DNA from: Spirochaetaceae bacterium
GTDB lineage: Bacteria; Spirochaetota; Spirochaetia; Treponematales; Breznakiellaceae
Reading direction: 5' to 3'
DNA: 5,869 nucleotides
Assembly (NCBI GenBank): GCA_031290205.1
Contig: JAITNZ010000063.1
Span: 1-5,869 of the forward strand
The position numbers were made by a program, and so were the translations under genes. Shown piece by piece: positions 1-5,401 of the stretch (positions are counted from its first letter, which is position 1; each line of letters opens with the position of its first letter). The notes under the pieces are model-generated. The model worked only from the letters and a program-made list of their open reading frames with translations, was not told where the DNA came from and did no database searches.

Positions 1-207
1 ATGACAAAAAAAACTGACACCGGGGGCATACTTTCATCCGAAGAATACGATGAGTATCTTGCAAAAAAAACCCTGTTTCAGAACAAGCGTATAAGTCCCG
101 ACGGCGTATCCGTTTTTGATTTTTTACTGGATAAAGATTCCGATTTTACCGGTACGCCGGACGGCAAGAACGCAATGGATATTATTATGAAGATGGGGAG
201 CGAATAA
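1..207 (+). CDS. Small hypothetical protein, possibly 5'-incomplete
   Basis: An open frame of 68 codons starts with ATG at the first base of the window and ends with TAA. I do not recognise the family. The product is acidic and probably soluble, with no signal peptide or membrane segment; it has an N-terminal Lys-rich stretch, a GVSVFDFLLDKDSDF segment around residues 35-49 and a short helical-looking tail (DIIMKMGSE). Codon use looks natural, and no competing frame covers it. Because the window begins at its ATG, the true start and ribosome binding site cannot be judged and the gene may extend upstream. Its stop lies one base before the ATG of the next frame, so the two probably form a translationally coupled pair. 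The sequence is AT-richer than the genes from 332 onward. Function unknown. Confidence 0.6.
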   Translation: MTKKTDTGGILSSEEYDEYLAKKTLFQNKRISPDGVSVFDFLLDKDSDFTGTPDGKNAMDIIMKMGSE

Positions 208-208
208 A

Positions 209-484
209 ATGCCTAATAGACCTGACGATTTTCCGACTTTTACCCCCTTTACGCTTGTTGAAATCAATGGATTGTTATCAGATTTTTATCGCTATTATTA
301 TGATACTTTTAACCGCAACACCCCTCAGGCGTTAATTCATCAAAATGAGCGGGTTTACCGTTTTGCCGTTCTTGTAGACGGTAAAGTGAAGGTGGGAGCC
401 GGCGCTCTGCCCGGTGTTGCCGACGTAGCCTATCGTTTCGCCTGTCCTGACGTAGGCGCCGCCCTTCGTTTTGAACGCGCTTAA
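209..484 (+). CDS. Small hypothetical protein overlapping the convergent M23 gene
   Basis: This 91-codon frame begins one base after the preceding stop. A GGGGAG Shine-Dalgarno-like run at the end of the upstream gene lies at usable distance from its ATG, so initiation is plausible. Residues 1-41 have natural-looking composition (Pro/Phe-rich start, then an aromatic helix-like stretch LLSDFYRYYYDTF). From about residue 42 the frame lies antisense to the conserved C-terminus of the M23 peptidase, and the Ala/Val/Gly-rich tail looks like a shadow of that gene. Either a real small gene has lost its original 3' end and now reads into its neighbour, or the two convergent genes genuinely overlap by about 150 bases. 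I recognise no domain. The first 40 or so codons are more credible than the rest. Confidence 0.4.
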   Translation: MPNRPDDFPTFTPFTLVEINGLLSDFYRYYYDTFNRNTPQALIHQNERVYRFAVLVDGKVKVGAGALPGVADVAYRFACPDVGAALRFERA

Positions 485-1300
485 ATGTCCATAGAGGGTG
501 CGGTAGTTGGAATGATGCGAGATGACGACATAGTTGCCGAACACATCGCTCCAGCCTGCCGAGATGACGCGCCCCGACATCGCTGCCTTTATCGGGACGC
601 CGGTGTTGCCGCTGATGTCGATGCCGGTATGGAATGTCCGCACGCCGCTTATCGGGCTTATCCTATAGCCGTAACGCGATGTAATCCGTCCGCGGATTGG
701 CCAGATAAACAGGTCGCCGTTGATTTCCTGCAATTTTGTCGAATCTAACTTTGCTCCGGGGATAAAAATATCGGTATTAGCATTGATGCGTTCCGAAAAA
801 AGCTCGTTTGCCGTGATAATCGCGGCAGGCTCAACTTCGAATTTTTCGGCAAGGGCGCCAATCGTGTCGTTTGCCGCCGTCCGGTGCATGATGCCGTCTT
901 GGTTGGGGATTTTCAGCACTTCGTTGGGGTAAATCTGCCTCGTATTCTTGATTGCGTTCACCGAAATCAGCGTCCCCTGGCTTAATCCGAAGTCTTCGGC
1001 GATAAACCCGATCATGTCTCCGCGCTGAATCTTATATGAGGAGTAGAGCAGCGTCTGAGGCGCCGAAAATTCCAGAGGCTCCGGGATGACGATATCAGAC
1101 TCCGAGAGGTAGTTCACCACATGCATCTGGGCAAGCTCGAGTTCCGTATACGCCATGCCGCCAATCCCCGCCGTCTCCAGAAGCTTATCGTCAGGCAAAG
1201 TTCCGCTCGTATCAAAGCTTCGGGAAATCGAAACCTGCAAAAAATACATCATGCAGAGCACGATACTCAGTCTAAAGATATTTTTTTTACAATTACTCAT
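332..1300 (-). CDS. Exported LysM-domain M23 family metallopeptidase (murein endopeptidase)
   Basis: A 322-residue cell-wall hydrolase of the M23 (lysostaphin/LytM) family, expected to cut peptide cross-links of peptidoglycan in the periplasm. Residues 8-26 form a hydrophobic export signal. Two LysM-type modules follow at about 88-132 (YKIQRGDMIGFIAEDFGL) and 138-182; these bind glycan. The catalytic domain spans about 203-320 with all expected residues: His224 and Asp228 (HTGID) and His305 as zinc ligands, and His272 (YGHL) and His303 (HLHF) as catalytic histidines, so it should be active rather than an EnvC/NlpD-like degenerate form. I chose ATG at 1300 because GGGGAG sits just upstream. 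A GTG at 1318 overlapping the previous stop (GTGA) is the alternative and adds six residues. It is the second gene of an operon with the LamG/FN3 gene, 14 bases apart. No convincing terminator follows. Confidence 0.93.
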   Translation of the reverse strand: MSNCKKNIFRLSIVLCMMYFLQVSISRSFDTSGTLPDDKLLETAGIGGMAYTELELAQMHVVNYLSESDIVIPEPLEFSAPQTLLYSSYKIQRGDMIGFIAEDFGLSQGTLISVNAIKNTRQIYPNEVLKIPNQDGIMHRTAANDTIGALAEKFEVEPAAIITANELFSERINANTDIFIPGAKLDSTKLQEINGDLFIWPIRGRITSRYGYRISPISGVRTFHTGIDISGNTGVPIKAAMSGRVISAGWSDVFGNYVVISHHSNYRTLYGHLSAFKTKGGAYVRTGETIGYVGNTGQSAGSHLHFTVYKNGKTVNPLILMN

Positions 1301-1314
1301 ACCATCTCCCCGCC

Positions 1315-2934
1315 TCACTCAATCATCCCCAGCGGGCGGGCGCTCGCTTCCCGGCTGAACTCCCCCGCGTGCCCCGCTCCTAGTTCATCATAGGCGGCAA
1401 TCGCAAAAAAGTATAGGGTGCCGTTTTTAAGATTATCAAGATGCAAACGAGTCGCCTTCCCCACATCAACCGGCGATGCGCCAAGACCGGCATCCTCACA
1501 GAAATAGTCGCCCGCCTTCGTCCCATAGTAGACGAGGTAGCCCGCCGTATTCCCCTGCTGCCGCTCTTTCCAGGAAAGGTCGACCGCCCCATCGCGGGCA
1601 ACGGCAACGACATTTACCGGCGGGACGGGAGCCCCCAGCTCCGTGTATTCAATTTTTATTTCTTCAAGGTAAGGTGAGGCTTCCAGATCGCCTGAAGGAT
1701 AGAATGCGGCGGCTAGCTGCACGAATGGACCGCTAAGTGAAAAAATCTCTTCGCCACTTTTGAATGTCCTCCACTCCTTCGCGCCGAGTTCGGACGGTGA
1801 ATTCGCCGCGCGGACAAAGAACTGCATCTGCGCGGCATCGGCAAAATGGAAGGCGCCGTTTGTTTCATGCTGATTGTCGGGAACGCCTACCCTCAGTTTA
1901 ACCCTGCCGCCTGAAACATCAATTTTTTTGACCGCGCTGTTCAAGCCGCCCAAATTAAGGGGCTTTGTCTCGATGCGCCCGCCGTCCCGCCTGTCGTCCC
2001 GCCCGCCGTTTTCGAGGTAGCGGCTGACAGACCCGATTTCGGAAAATGCCTCCGCAATGATAAACTCATCAATGAGCCCTGTAAAATCGGAACCGATGAG
2101 GAGGGCGCCCCGCTCTCCGGCTACCGGCGTGTAGACCTCGCCCCCTTCTTTCCCGTTTGCGCTTGTGTAGAGCGCGGCTTCGGGGACGCCGTCAACAAAA
2201 TATTCAAGCAGCCCCGTTTGCGAATCAAAGCGGACGAGGTGATGGCTCCATGCTTTCAGCGCAAGCGGACTATTCGAAGTGAACTCGATTTTTTTCGTGT
2301 TTTTGTTATCCGGCGAAACCCAAAAGTTGTCGAAAGTCCAGGCAAGCCGGTTTTTTGCTATCGCGCACACAATAGTCTGAGAGATGTTCCGCGCGCTACT
2401 TTTAAGCGTTGCCTGCCAGTTGATAATCTCCTCGCCGCCCGATACATTGTTTGGAAAAAGAAAAAACTCAATGCTGAAATCGCCGATAGCGCGTCCCGGG
2501 GCAAGCAACGCCGAACTATGCGCGGGGCTTATCACCAACGGCGCGGTATTTTTCAGCCTGTTATGATAGGAAACTGTCGAAACGCCTGAAAAAAGCGCCG
2601 CACCCGCGCCGCGCCGCGCCCATTTTGGACCGGCGACATGGATATCGCTATTCGCCGCCAGCCGATAGCGCCCGGCGCCGTCCTTAAAGCGGCTTATATC
2701 CCCCTCATCAAAGGAAAGATATAAATCAAGCTTGTCCCCGCGTTCCCGCCGTGCCGACGAAATCGCCAGCACCGGCGCGGGACGCAAACGCGCCAGTTCG
2801 GTAATATTGTCAAAGGTCTCGACCGCGCCCCACCCCGCTTTCCCGCCAACTACCAGCGTTTTTTCACCAAGCCCAAAAAGCCCCGCAGCGCCCGCCAAGC
2901 AGAACACCGCACAAATCCCCAAAAAGTGTCTCAT
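1315..2934 (-). CDS. Exported LamG-like / fibronectin type III domain protein
   Basis: A 539-residue surface or periplasmic protein of unknown specific role. An N-terminal hydrophobic stretch (residues 4-22) is a likely signal peptide; a Cys at 12 in AVFC could be a loose spirochaetal lipobox, but I do not favour that. Residues 70-297 fit a LamG/concanavalin-A-like beta-sandwich: LDLYLSFDEG at the start, DFSIEFFLFP, KAWSHHLVRFD, EYFVDGVPE, then LLIGSDFTGLIDEFIIAEAF at the end, a typical closing strand. A linker with Arg/Asp/Gly (310-320) leads to a beta-rich segment (about 325-431), then an FN3 domain at about 435-534 (VDLSWKERQ, GYLVYYG, LKNGTLYFFAIAAYDELGAG). Such proteins usually bind carbohydrate or other surface ligands. 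Start at ATG 2934, with GGAG just upstream; an in-frame TTG at 2943 would swallow that site. It is first in an operon with the M23 peptidase and divergent from the 3052 gene. Confidence 0.88.
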   Translation of the reverse strand: MRHFLGICAVFCLAGAAGLFGLGEKTLVVGGKAGWGAVETFDNITELARLRPAPVLAISSARRERGDKLDLYLSFDEGDISRFKDGAGRYRLAANSDIHVAGPKWARRGAGAALFSGVSTVSYHNRLKNTAPLVISPAHSSALLAPGRAIGDFSIEFFLFPNNVSGGEEIINWQATLKSSARNISQTIVCAIAKNRLAWTFDNFWVSPDNKNTKKIEFTSNSPLALKAWSHHLVRFDSQTGLLEYFVDGVPEAALYTSANGKEGGEVYTPVAGERGALLIGSDFTGLIDEFIIAEAFSEIGSVSRYLENGGRDDRRDGGRIETKPLNLGGLNSAVKKIDVSGGRVKLRVGVPDNQHETNGAFHFADAAQMQFFVRAANSPSELGAKEWRTFKSGEEIFSLSGPFVQLAAAFYPSGDLEASPYLEEIKIEYTELGAPVPPVNVVAVARDGAVDLSWKERQQGNTAGYLVYYGTKAGDYFCEDAGLGASPVDVGKATRLHLDNLKNGTLYFFAIAAYDELGAGHAGEFSREASARPLGMIE

Positions 2935-2961
2935 TATCTCCAATTATCGGCAAGCCTAAGC

Positions 2962-2990
2962 AAAAACTAAAGCGCCGCCTTAGGCGCTTT
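2962..2990 (-). terminator. Hairpin plus U-tract in the leader of the LamG/M23 operon
   Basis: AAAGCGCC (2969-2976) pairs perfectly with GGCGCTTT (2983-2990) around a 6-base loop. Read on the minus strand, the stem is followed by AG and then TTTTT (2966-2962), which is the form of a factor-independent terminator. It lies 28 bases before the ATG at 2934, so it would act as an attenuator in the 5' leader unless transcription starts downstream of it. The minus-strand loop segment GCCTAAG can also pair with CTTAGGC just past the U-tract (2954-2960), offering an alternative fold. No minus-strand gene upstream needs a terminator here. Confidence 0.45.
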
Positions 2991-2996
2991 CATGCC
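2972..2996 (+). repeat. Imperfect direct repeat, upstream copy (pairs with 4366-4390)
   Basis: This 25-base stretch matches 4366-4390 at 20 of 25 positions, including a shared core GCCGCCTTAG and a TTTC block. The two copies bracket the 3052-4365 gene; the second begins on the base after its stop codon. It overlaps the leader hairpin. The similarity is modest, and chance cannot be excluded. Confidence 0.3.
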
Positions 2997-3051
2997 CATG
3001 CGAAAGCATAATTAGATATTTCCTCGAAATTGCCGATACTTGAAAGAAGCT

Positions 3052-4365
3052 ATGTCATTTCGCTCGAAGCCGGTTTTTCTCTTTTTTCTCTACTTGATGT
3101 CTTTGCGCACCCTTGCCGCCAAGGATGTCAAAATCGCCGAAATGAGCGACGATTCCGCATTGCGCCTTTCCCTTGCGAAAACATGGTTTATTGAGCCGCC
3201 GGTCGCCGTTCTTCGCCACCGTCCGATCGTCCGCACACTGGATAGCGGAGAGCGTGTGCAAATCCGCGCCGAACAGGGGCGGGCGGGCTCGGATGAATTC
3301 TCGATTATCATTGAACGCGAACAGAACGGCGCCTTCAACGCGTGGGCGCAGGGCTCTTTCATCCTCACACGGCGGCTCTCCGACGGGGAGGCGCTTCGCG
3401 CCCGGGTGTTTCTGCGTAGTGATCGCTACACTTATGTTCAGTTCCGTCCGCTCGGCGATCACAAGTCTGAAATGGATGCCGTTGTCTACGATGCGTTTAT
3501 CGCGCAGACGCTGCCCATCCCCATCGAATTTAAACGCCTGCTTACGAGTCCGCTCACCGATGCGCTTACCGGCGAAACAGCCGCCGCCGTCCGCCGCTAC
3601 TACGAGCCGGATCCCGATGATAACCGCGAAAAACGCGCGTTTCTGCGTAAAATCCGCAGCTCAATCAAAACGCTGGAGTTTGGAGATGACGGCGCGATTG
3701 ACGAGAACGGCGATTATGTCTACATCGCTACACTGGAAAAGCAGGGCGAGAAACACGGACTGAACTGCTCTGGATTCGCCAAATGGGTGATCGACGCTCT
3801 GATAAGCCCCATAAGCGGCAAAAAACTCCCGATTGCACCGCTCAAGGAACCCTATGGGAACCGCGGGTCTACTTTTACACGCCCCTTCGAACGCATCCGC
3901 GACCCTTATTTCGGGCTCGATTGGGTGCGAAATCTTGCCGCTGCTGCGGGAACCGCGTTTATGTCGAGCGATTTTGCAAACTTACAAGAAATTGAGGCGC
4001 GTAGCGCCCCGTTTAGCGCCATTCAGACCCGTGCTGGCCGCGAGACTCAAATCCGCAGCTACCCGGGACACCTCGACGAAGCGGGCTTCGGCTTTGAGGG
4101 CATCCTCCCTCTCCTCTACACGCTTGCAATCAATGAGCCGCGTAGCATTTTTTTAGGGGCAATCAACACCGTCGGGGGGCGCCCCCCCATGCGGACATAT
4201 GTCCACATCGCCGTCCTCGTTCCTTATTTTGATGAAGATAGCGTCTTCCGTGTCGCCGTTTTTGAAAGCGCGGAGGAGACATCCTTCAACCGGTTCCGCG
4301 TCCGCTATCCCGACCACTACATAAGCCTCTGCCGCGTACCCGCGTCCGCCCATTTTGAGCCGTAG
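3052..4365 (+). CDS. Exported protein with NlpC/P60-like Cys motif, putative cysteine hydrolase
   Basis: A 437-residue protein counted from ATG 3052. A weak GAAAGAAG lies just before that ATG; TTG at 3040 is an alternative start that adds four residues. Residues 5-19 form a hydrophobic core, with probable signal cleavage after LAA near residue 23. Residues about 50-160 look like a beta-rich domain of no family I recognise. GLNCSGFAKWV with Cys239 closely resembles the nucleophile motif of NlpC/P60 papain-like hydrolases (DCSGF). YVHIAVLVPYF with His385, followed by VFRVAVFES, could supply the His and third polar residue. The spacing between Cys and His, about 145 residues, is far longer than in classical NlpC/P60 domains, so this would be an insert-bearing or divergent member. 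Its position divergent from a LysM/M23 peptidase operon fits a role in peptidoglycan turnover. Activity is inferred, not shown. Confidence 0.85.
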   Translation: MSFRSKPVFLFFLYLMSLRTLAAKDVKIAEMSDDSALRLSLAKTWFIEPPVAVLRHRPIVRTLDSGERVQIRAEQGRAGSDEFSIIIEREQNGAFNAWAQGSFILTRRLSDGEALRARVFLRSDRYTYVQFRPLGDHKSEMDAVVYDAFIAQTLPIPIEFKRLLTSPLTDALTGETAAAVRRYYEPDPDDNREKRAFLRKIRSSIKTLEFGDDGAIDENGDYVYIATLEKQGEKHGLNCSGFAKWVIDALISPISGKKLPIAPLKEPYGNRGSTFTRPFERIRDPYFGLDWVRNLAAAAGTAFMSSDFANLQEIEARSAPFSAIQTRAGRETQIRSYPGHLDEAGFGFEGILPLLYTLAINEPRSIFLGAINTVGGRPPMRTYVHIAVLVPYFDEDSVFRVAVFESAEETSFNRFRVRYPDHYISLCRVPASAHFEP

Positions 4366-4390
4366 GTGCCGCCTTAGTCGGTTTCTAGCC
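4366..4390 (+). repeat. Imperfect direct repeat, downstream copy (pairs with 2972-2996)
   Basis: This copy starts on the base after the TAG of the putative cysteine hydrolase gene. It shares GCCGCCTTAG and the following C-G-TTTC pattern with the upstream copy, but has lost the GGCGC that forms the hairpin arm there. It could be a relic of an insertion or duplication that brought the gene in, or a dispersed short repeat. Confidence 0.3.
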
Positions 4391-4414
4391 TCGCATTCAG
4401 TATGAAAAGGGCGT

Positions 4415-4459
4415 CATCCACTTGAGCTCTGATGCCCCCCGCTTGTGGATGGGATTTTT
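4415..4459 (+). terminator. Possible terminator after the 3052-4365 gene
   Basis: CATCCAC (4415-4421) pairs with GTGGATG (4445-4451), and GGA plus TTTTT (4455-4459) follows on the plus strand, 50 bases after the stop of the upstream gene. The stem is perfect but only 7 bp and the loop is 23 bases, so it would be weak. The T-run touches the stop codon of the convergent methyltransferase, and the rest of the 93-base gap holds nothing else apart from the short repeat copy. Confidence 0.35.
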
Positions 4460-5130
4460 CATTGCCTATACAAGTATATATAAAACCCTATATTTGATTC
4501 TTTTATTTCAGTTTTTATGAATGGCGTTTGTTTTATCATTGCTTCAAATTCTTTTTTTGTATATGCATATTTACAAAGCCCCTTAAACGTTTGCACCATA
4601 AACATACGTTCAAAACCTGATCTGCTTATTTTTGCGGCTTCCTCTTGAAGCGCTTCCTTTGTTGCGTCCCGCCTCATATCAATAATTAAACCAATGCCGC
4701 CTACTTTTAATACACGGTGCATTTCTTTTAATGCCGCGACAGGTTCCTTAAAGTTCTTAAATGCCGCCGAACAAACCAAAAAATCAAATGTGTTCTCTTC
4801 AAAAGGCATGGTGGAAACATTGCCCTGCACAAATGTTATAGCAACATTGTTCCGTGCCGCATTTGTTTTTCCTATTTCCACAAAATCAGCGCTAATATCC
4901 ATACCGATAATGGTATAATTCCCCATCTTTGCTAATTCTATTGATAAATATCCGGGACCGGGCGCTACTTCCAATATATGCGCCTTTTCTTGCACATGCC
5001 CCGCCACTTCTCTGGCATAGAATTGCATTTCCGCAATTCTATTTTCACGAGTATTCTTATCATACCAACGAGTGAACGGTCCGGTAATACCCATATCCTT
5101 AAAATGTCTAATTAATGTGAATAAACCCAT
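4459..5130 (-). CDS. Class I SAM-dependent methyltransferase (UbiE/Methyltransf_11-like)
   Basis: A 223-residue cytoplasmic methyltransferase with a Rossmann-type fold; the methyl acceptor cannot be read from sequence. Motif I is ILEVAPGPGYLSIEL (52-66), where the glycine loop binds S-adenosylmethionine. Asp78 in GMDIS ends strand 2 and would hold the ribose hydroxyls. GNVSTMPF (103-110) is the usual G-D-x3-P-F position, with Asn104 replacing the common Asp. FDFLVCSAAF (115-124) is motif IV, and LKEMHRVLKVGGIGLIID (134-151) is the post-motif helix and strand. The N-terminal 40 residues (GPFTRWYD region) would cap the active site. ATG 5130 is preceded by GGAGG nine bases upstream. The gene is monocistronic and clearly AT-richer than the genes to its left, which suggests transfer from a low-GC donor. 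Family assignment is firm; substrate unknown. Confidence 0.92.
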   Translation of the reverse strand: MGLFTLIRHFKDMGITGPFTRWYDKNTRENRIAEMQFYAREVAGHVQEKAHILEVAPGPGYLSIELAKMGNYTIIGMDISADFVEIGKTNAARNNVAITFVQGNVSTMPFEENTFDFLVCSAAFKNFKEPVAALKEMHRVLKVGGIGLIIDMRRDATKEALQEEAAKISRSGFERMFMVQTFKGLCKYAYTKKEFEAMIKQTPFIKTEIKESNIGFYIYLYRQ

Positions 5131-5157
5131 AAAATCCGCCCTCCATGCTTGTTATAC

Positions 5158-5186
5158 AGTATATACCGTTGCTTTTACTTTGTCAA
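5158..5186 (-). promoter_or_regulatory. Sigma70-type promoter of the methyltransferase gene
   Basis: On the minus strand TTGACA (5186-5181) is followed by exactly 17 bases and TATACT (5163-5158). That is a perfect -35, an optimal spacer and a -10 one base from consensus, placed 27 bases before the start codon. An 11-base palindrome TATACAGTATA (5153-5163) covers the -10 box and could be a repressor site. The boxes are read directly; the operator role is inferred. Confidence 0.8.
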
Positions 5187-5210
5187 TGCATTTCGAGCGC
5201 GCCATTGTTT

Positions 5211-5219
5211 TTCGTGCAG
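5211..5219. repeat. Left target-site duplication (TTCGTGCAG)
   Basis: This 9-bp direct repeat is identical to 5460-5468 and abuts the outer edge of the left terminal inverted repeat. Identity stops exactly at both sides (T versus G before it, C versus G after it), as expected for a target duplication made on insertion. Confidence 0.75.
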
Positions 5220-5234
5220 CAGCAGTTCTCATTT
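5220..5234 (+). repeat. Left terminal inverted repeat of the MITE-like element
   Basis: CAGCAGTTCTCATTT matches the reverse complement of 5445-5459 with a single G/A difference at position 6. Similarity ends at the next base. Confidence 0.75.
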
Positions 5235-5239
5235 ACAAA

Positions 5240-5270
5240 GAATAAAAAATCCCCGCAGCAAGCTGCGGGG
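5240..5270 (-). terminator. Strong factor-independent terminator hairpin (minus strand) inside the element
   Basis: CCCCGCAGC (5251-5259) pairs perfectly with GCTGCGGGG (5262-5270), in practice an 8-bp GC-rich stem with a CAAG tetraloop. On the minus strand it is followed by ATTTTTTATT (5250-5241), a good U-tract; on the plus strand only TATTAAA follows. It would stop transcripts heading toward the methyltransferase, although no minus-strand gene upstream needs it. It probably insulates the element's neighbour or ends a short RNA made from the element. Confidence 0.7.
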
Positions 5271-5305
5271 TATTAAACCCCACTGCGAATAACACTCACG
5301 GATAT

Positions 5306-5401
5306 GGGGAACAGGGAACAGGGAAGATTTTACTTCGAACTATCAGTATATTACATGGAATACACTGATACGTCAAAGTAAAAACCTGTTCCCCGTTCCC
5401 C
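5306..5401. repeat. Long imperfect hairpin within the MITE-like element
   Basis: The outer arm 5306-5335 pairs with 5376-5401: 17 positions with one mismatch, a 4-base bulge, then 8 pairs ending in the block ACTT/AAGT. After a small internal loop an inner arm, TATCAGTATATT (5341-5352), pairs with AATACACTGATA (5359-5370) with one mismatch, around the 6-base loop ACATGG. Either strand could form this structure, as RNA or as extruded single-stranded DNA. Confidence 0.7.
5307..5327 (+). repeat. Tandem 7-bp repeats, GGGAACA x2 plus GGGAAGA
   Basis: Three consecutive heptamers form the left outer arm of the long hairpin. They resemble the short tandemly repeated repeat class of 7-mers known from cyanobacterial intergenic DNA, though no relationship is implied. 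Confidence 0.65.

Larger units (their letters stand above)
2935..3051. promoter_or_regulatory. Divergent intergenic region with paired 9-bp inverted repeats
   Basis: This 117-base gap must drive both the minus-strand LamG/M23 operon and the plus-strand 3052 gene. TATCGGCAA at 2945-2953 and its exact reverse complement TTGCCGATA at 3030-3038 lie 10 and 13 bases from the two start codons, with a shorter hairpin (2969-2990) between them. The near-symmetric placement suggests shared operator half-sites or a structural role. No -35/-10 pair here is good enough to assign to either gene; CATAAT at 3007-3012 is only a weak -10 candidate. The arrangement is seen directly. The regulatory meaning is inferred. 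Confidence 0.45.

Noticed and set aside
1281..1288. Run of eight T (A8 in the M23 coding strand, codons 4-6) as a phase-variation switch
   Set aside because: Lys-Lys codons in the basic n-region of a signal peptide explain it, and eight A is short for a contingency locus without strain data.
1316..1318. GTG start for the M23 peptidase overlapping the upstream stop codon
   Set aside because: ATG at 1300 has GGGGAG directly upstream, and the extra six residues (RRGDG) add nothing useful to the signal peptide. Kept only as an alternative.
2218..2589. Plus-strand 123-codon frame
   Set aside because: Antisense shadow of the LamG domain coding region, with a Cys/Arg-rich shadow composition.
2898..2934. 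Lipobox in the LamG/FN3 protein (AVFC, Cys12)
   Set aside because: Only one or two basic residues precede it, the hydrophobic core continues past the Cys, and an ordinary signal peptide fits better. Not excluded for a spirochaete.
2998..3009. ATGC-GAAA-GCAT mini-hairpin in the divergent region
   Set aside because: A 4-bp stem is too short to mean anything on its own.
3055..3462. Minus-strand 135-codon frame
   Set aside because: Antisense shadow of the 3052 gene with no recognisable motif or ribosome binding site.
3173..3763. 196-codon plus-strand frame inside the 3052 gene
   Set aside because: Ser/Arg-rich composition typical of an out-of-frame shadow in GC-rich coding DNA; the main frame has a signal peptide and motifs.
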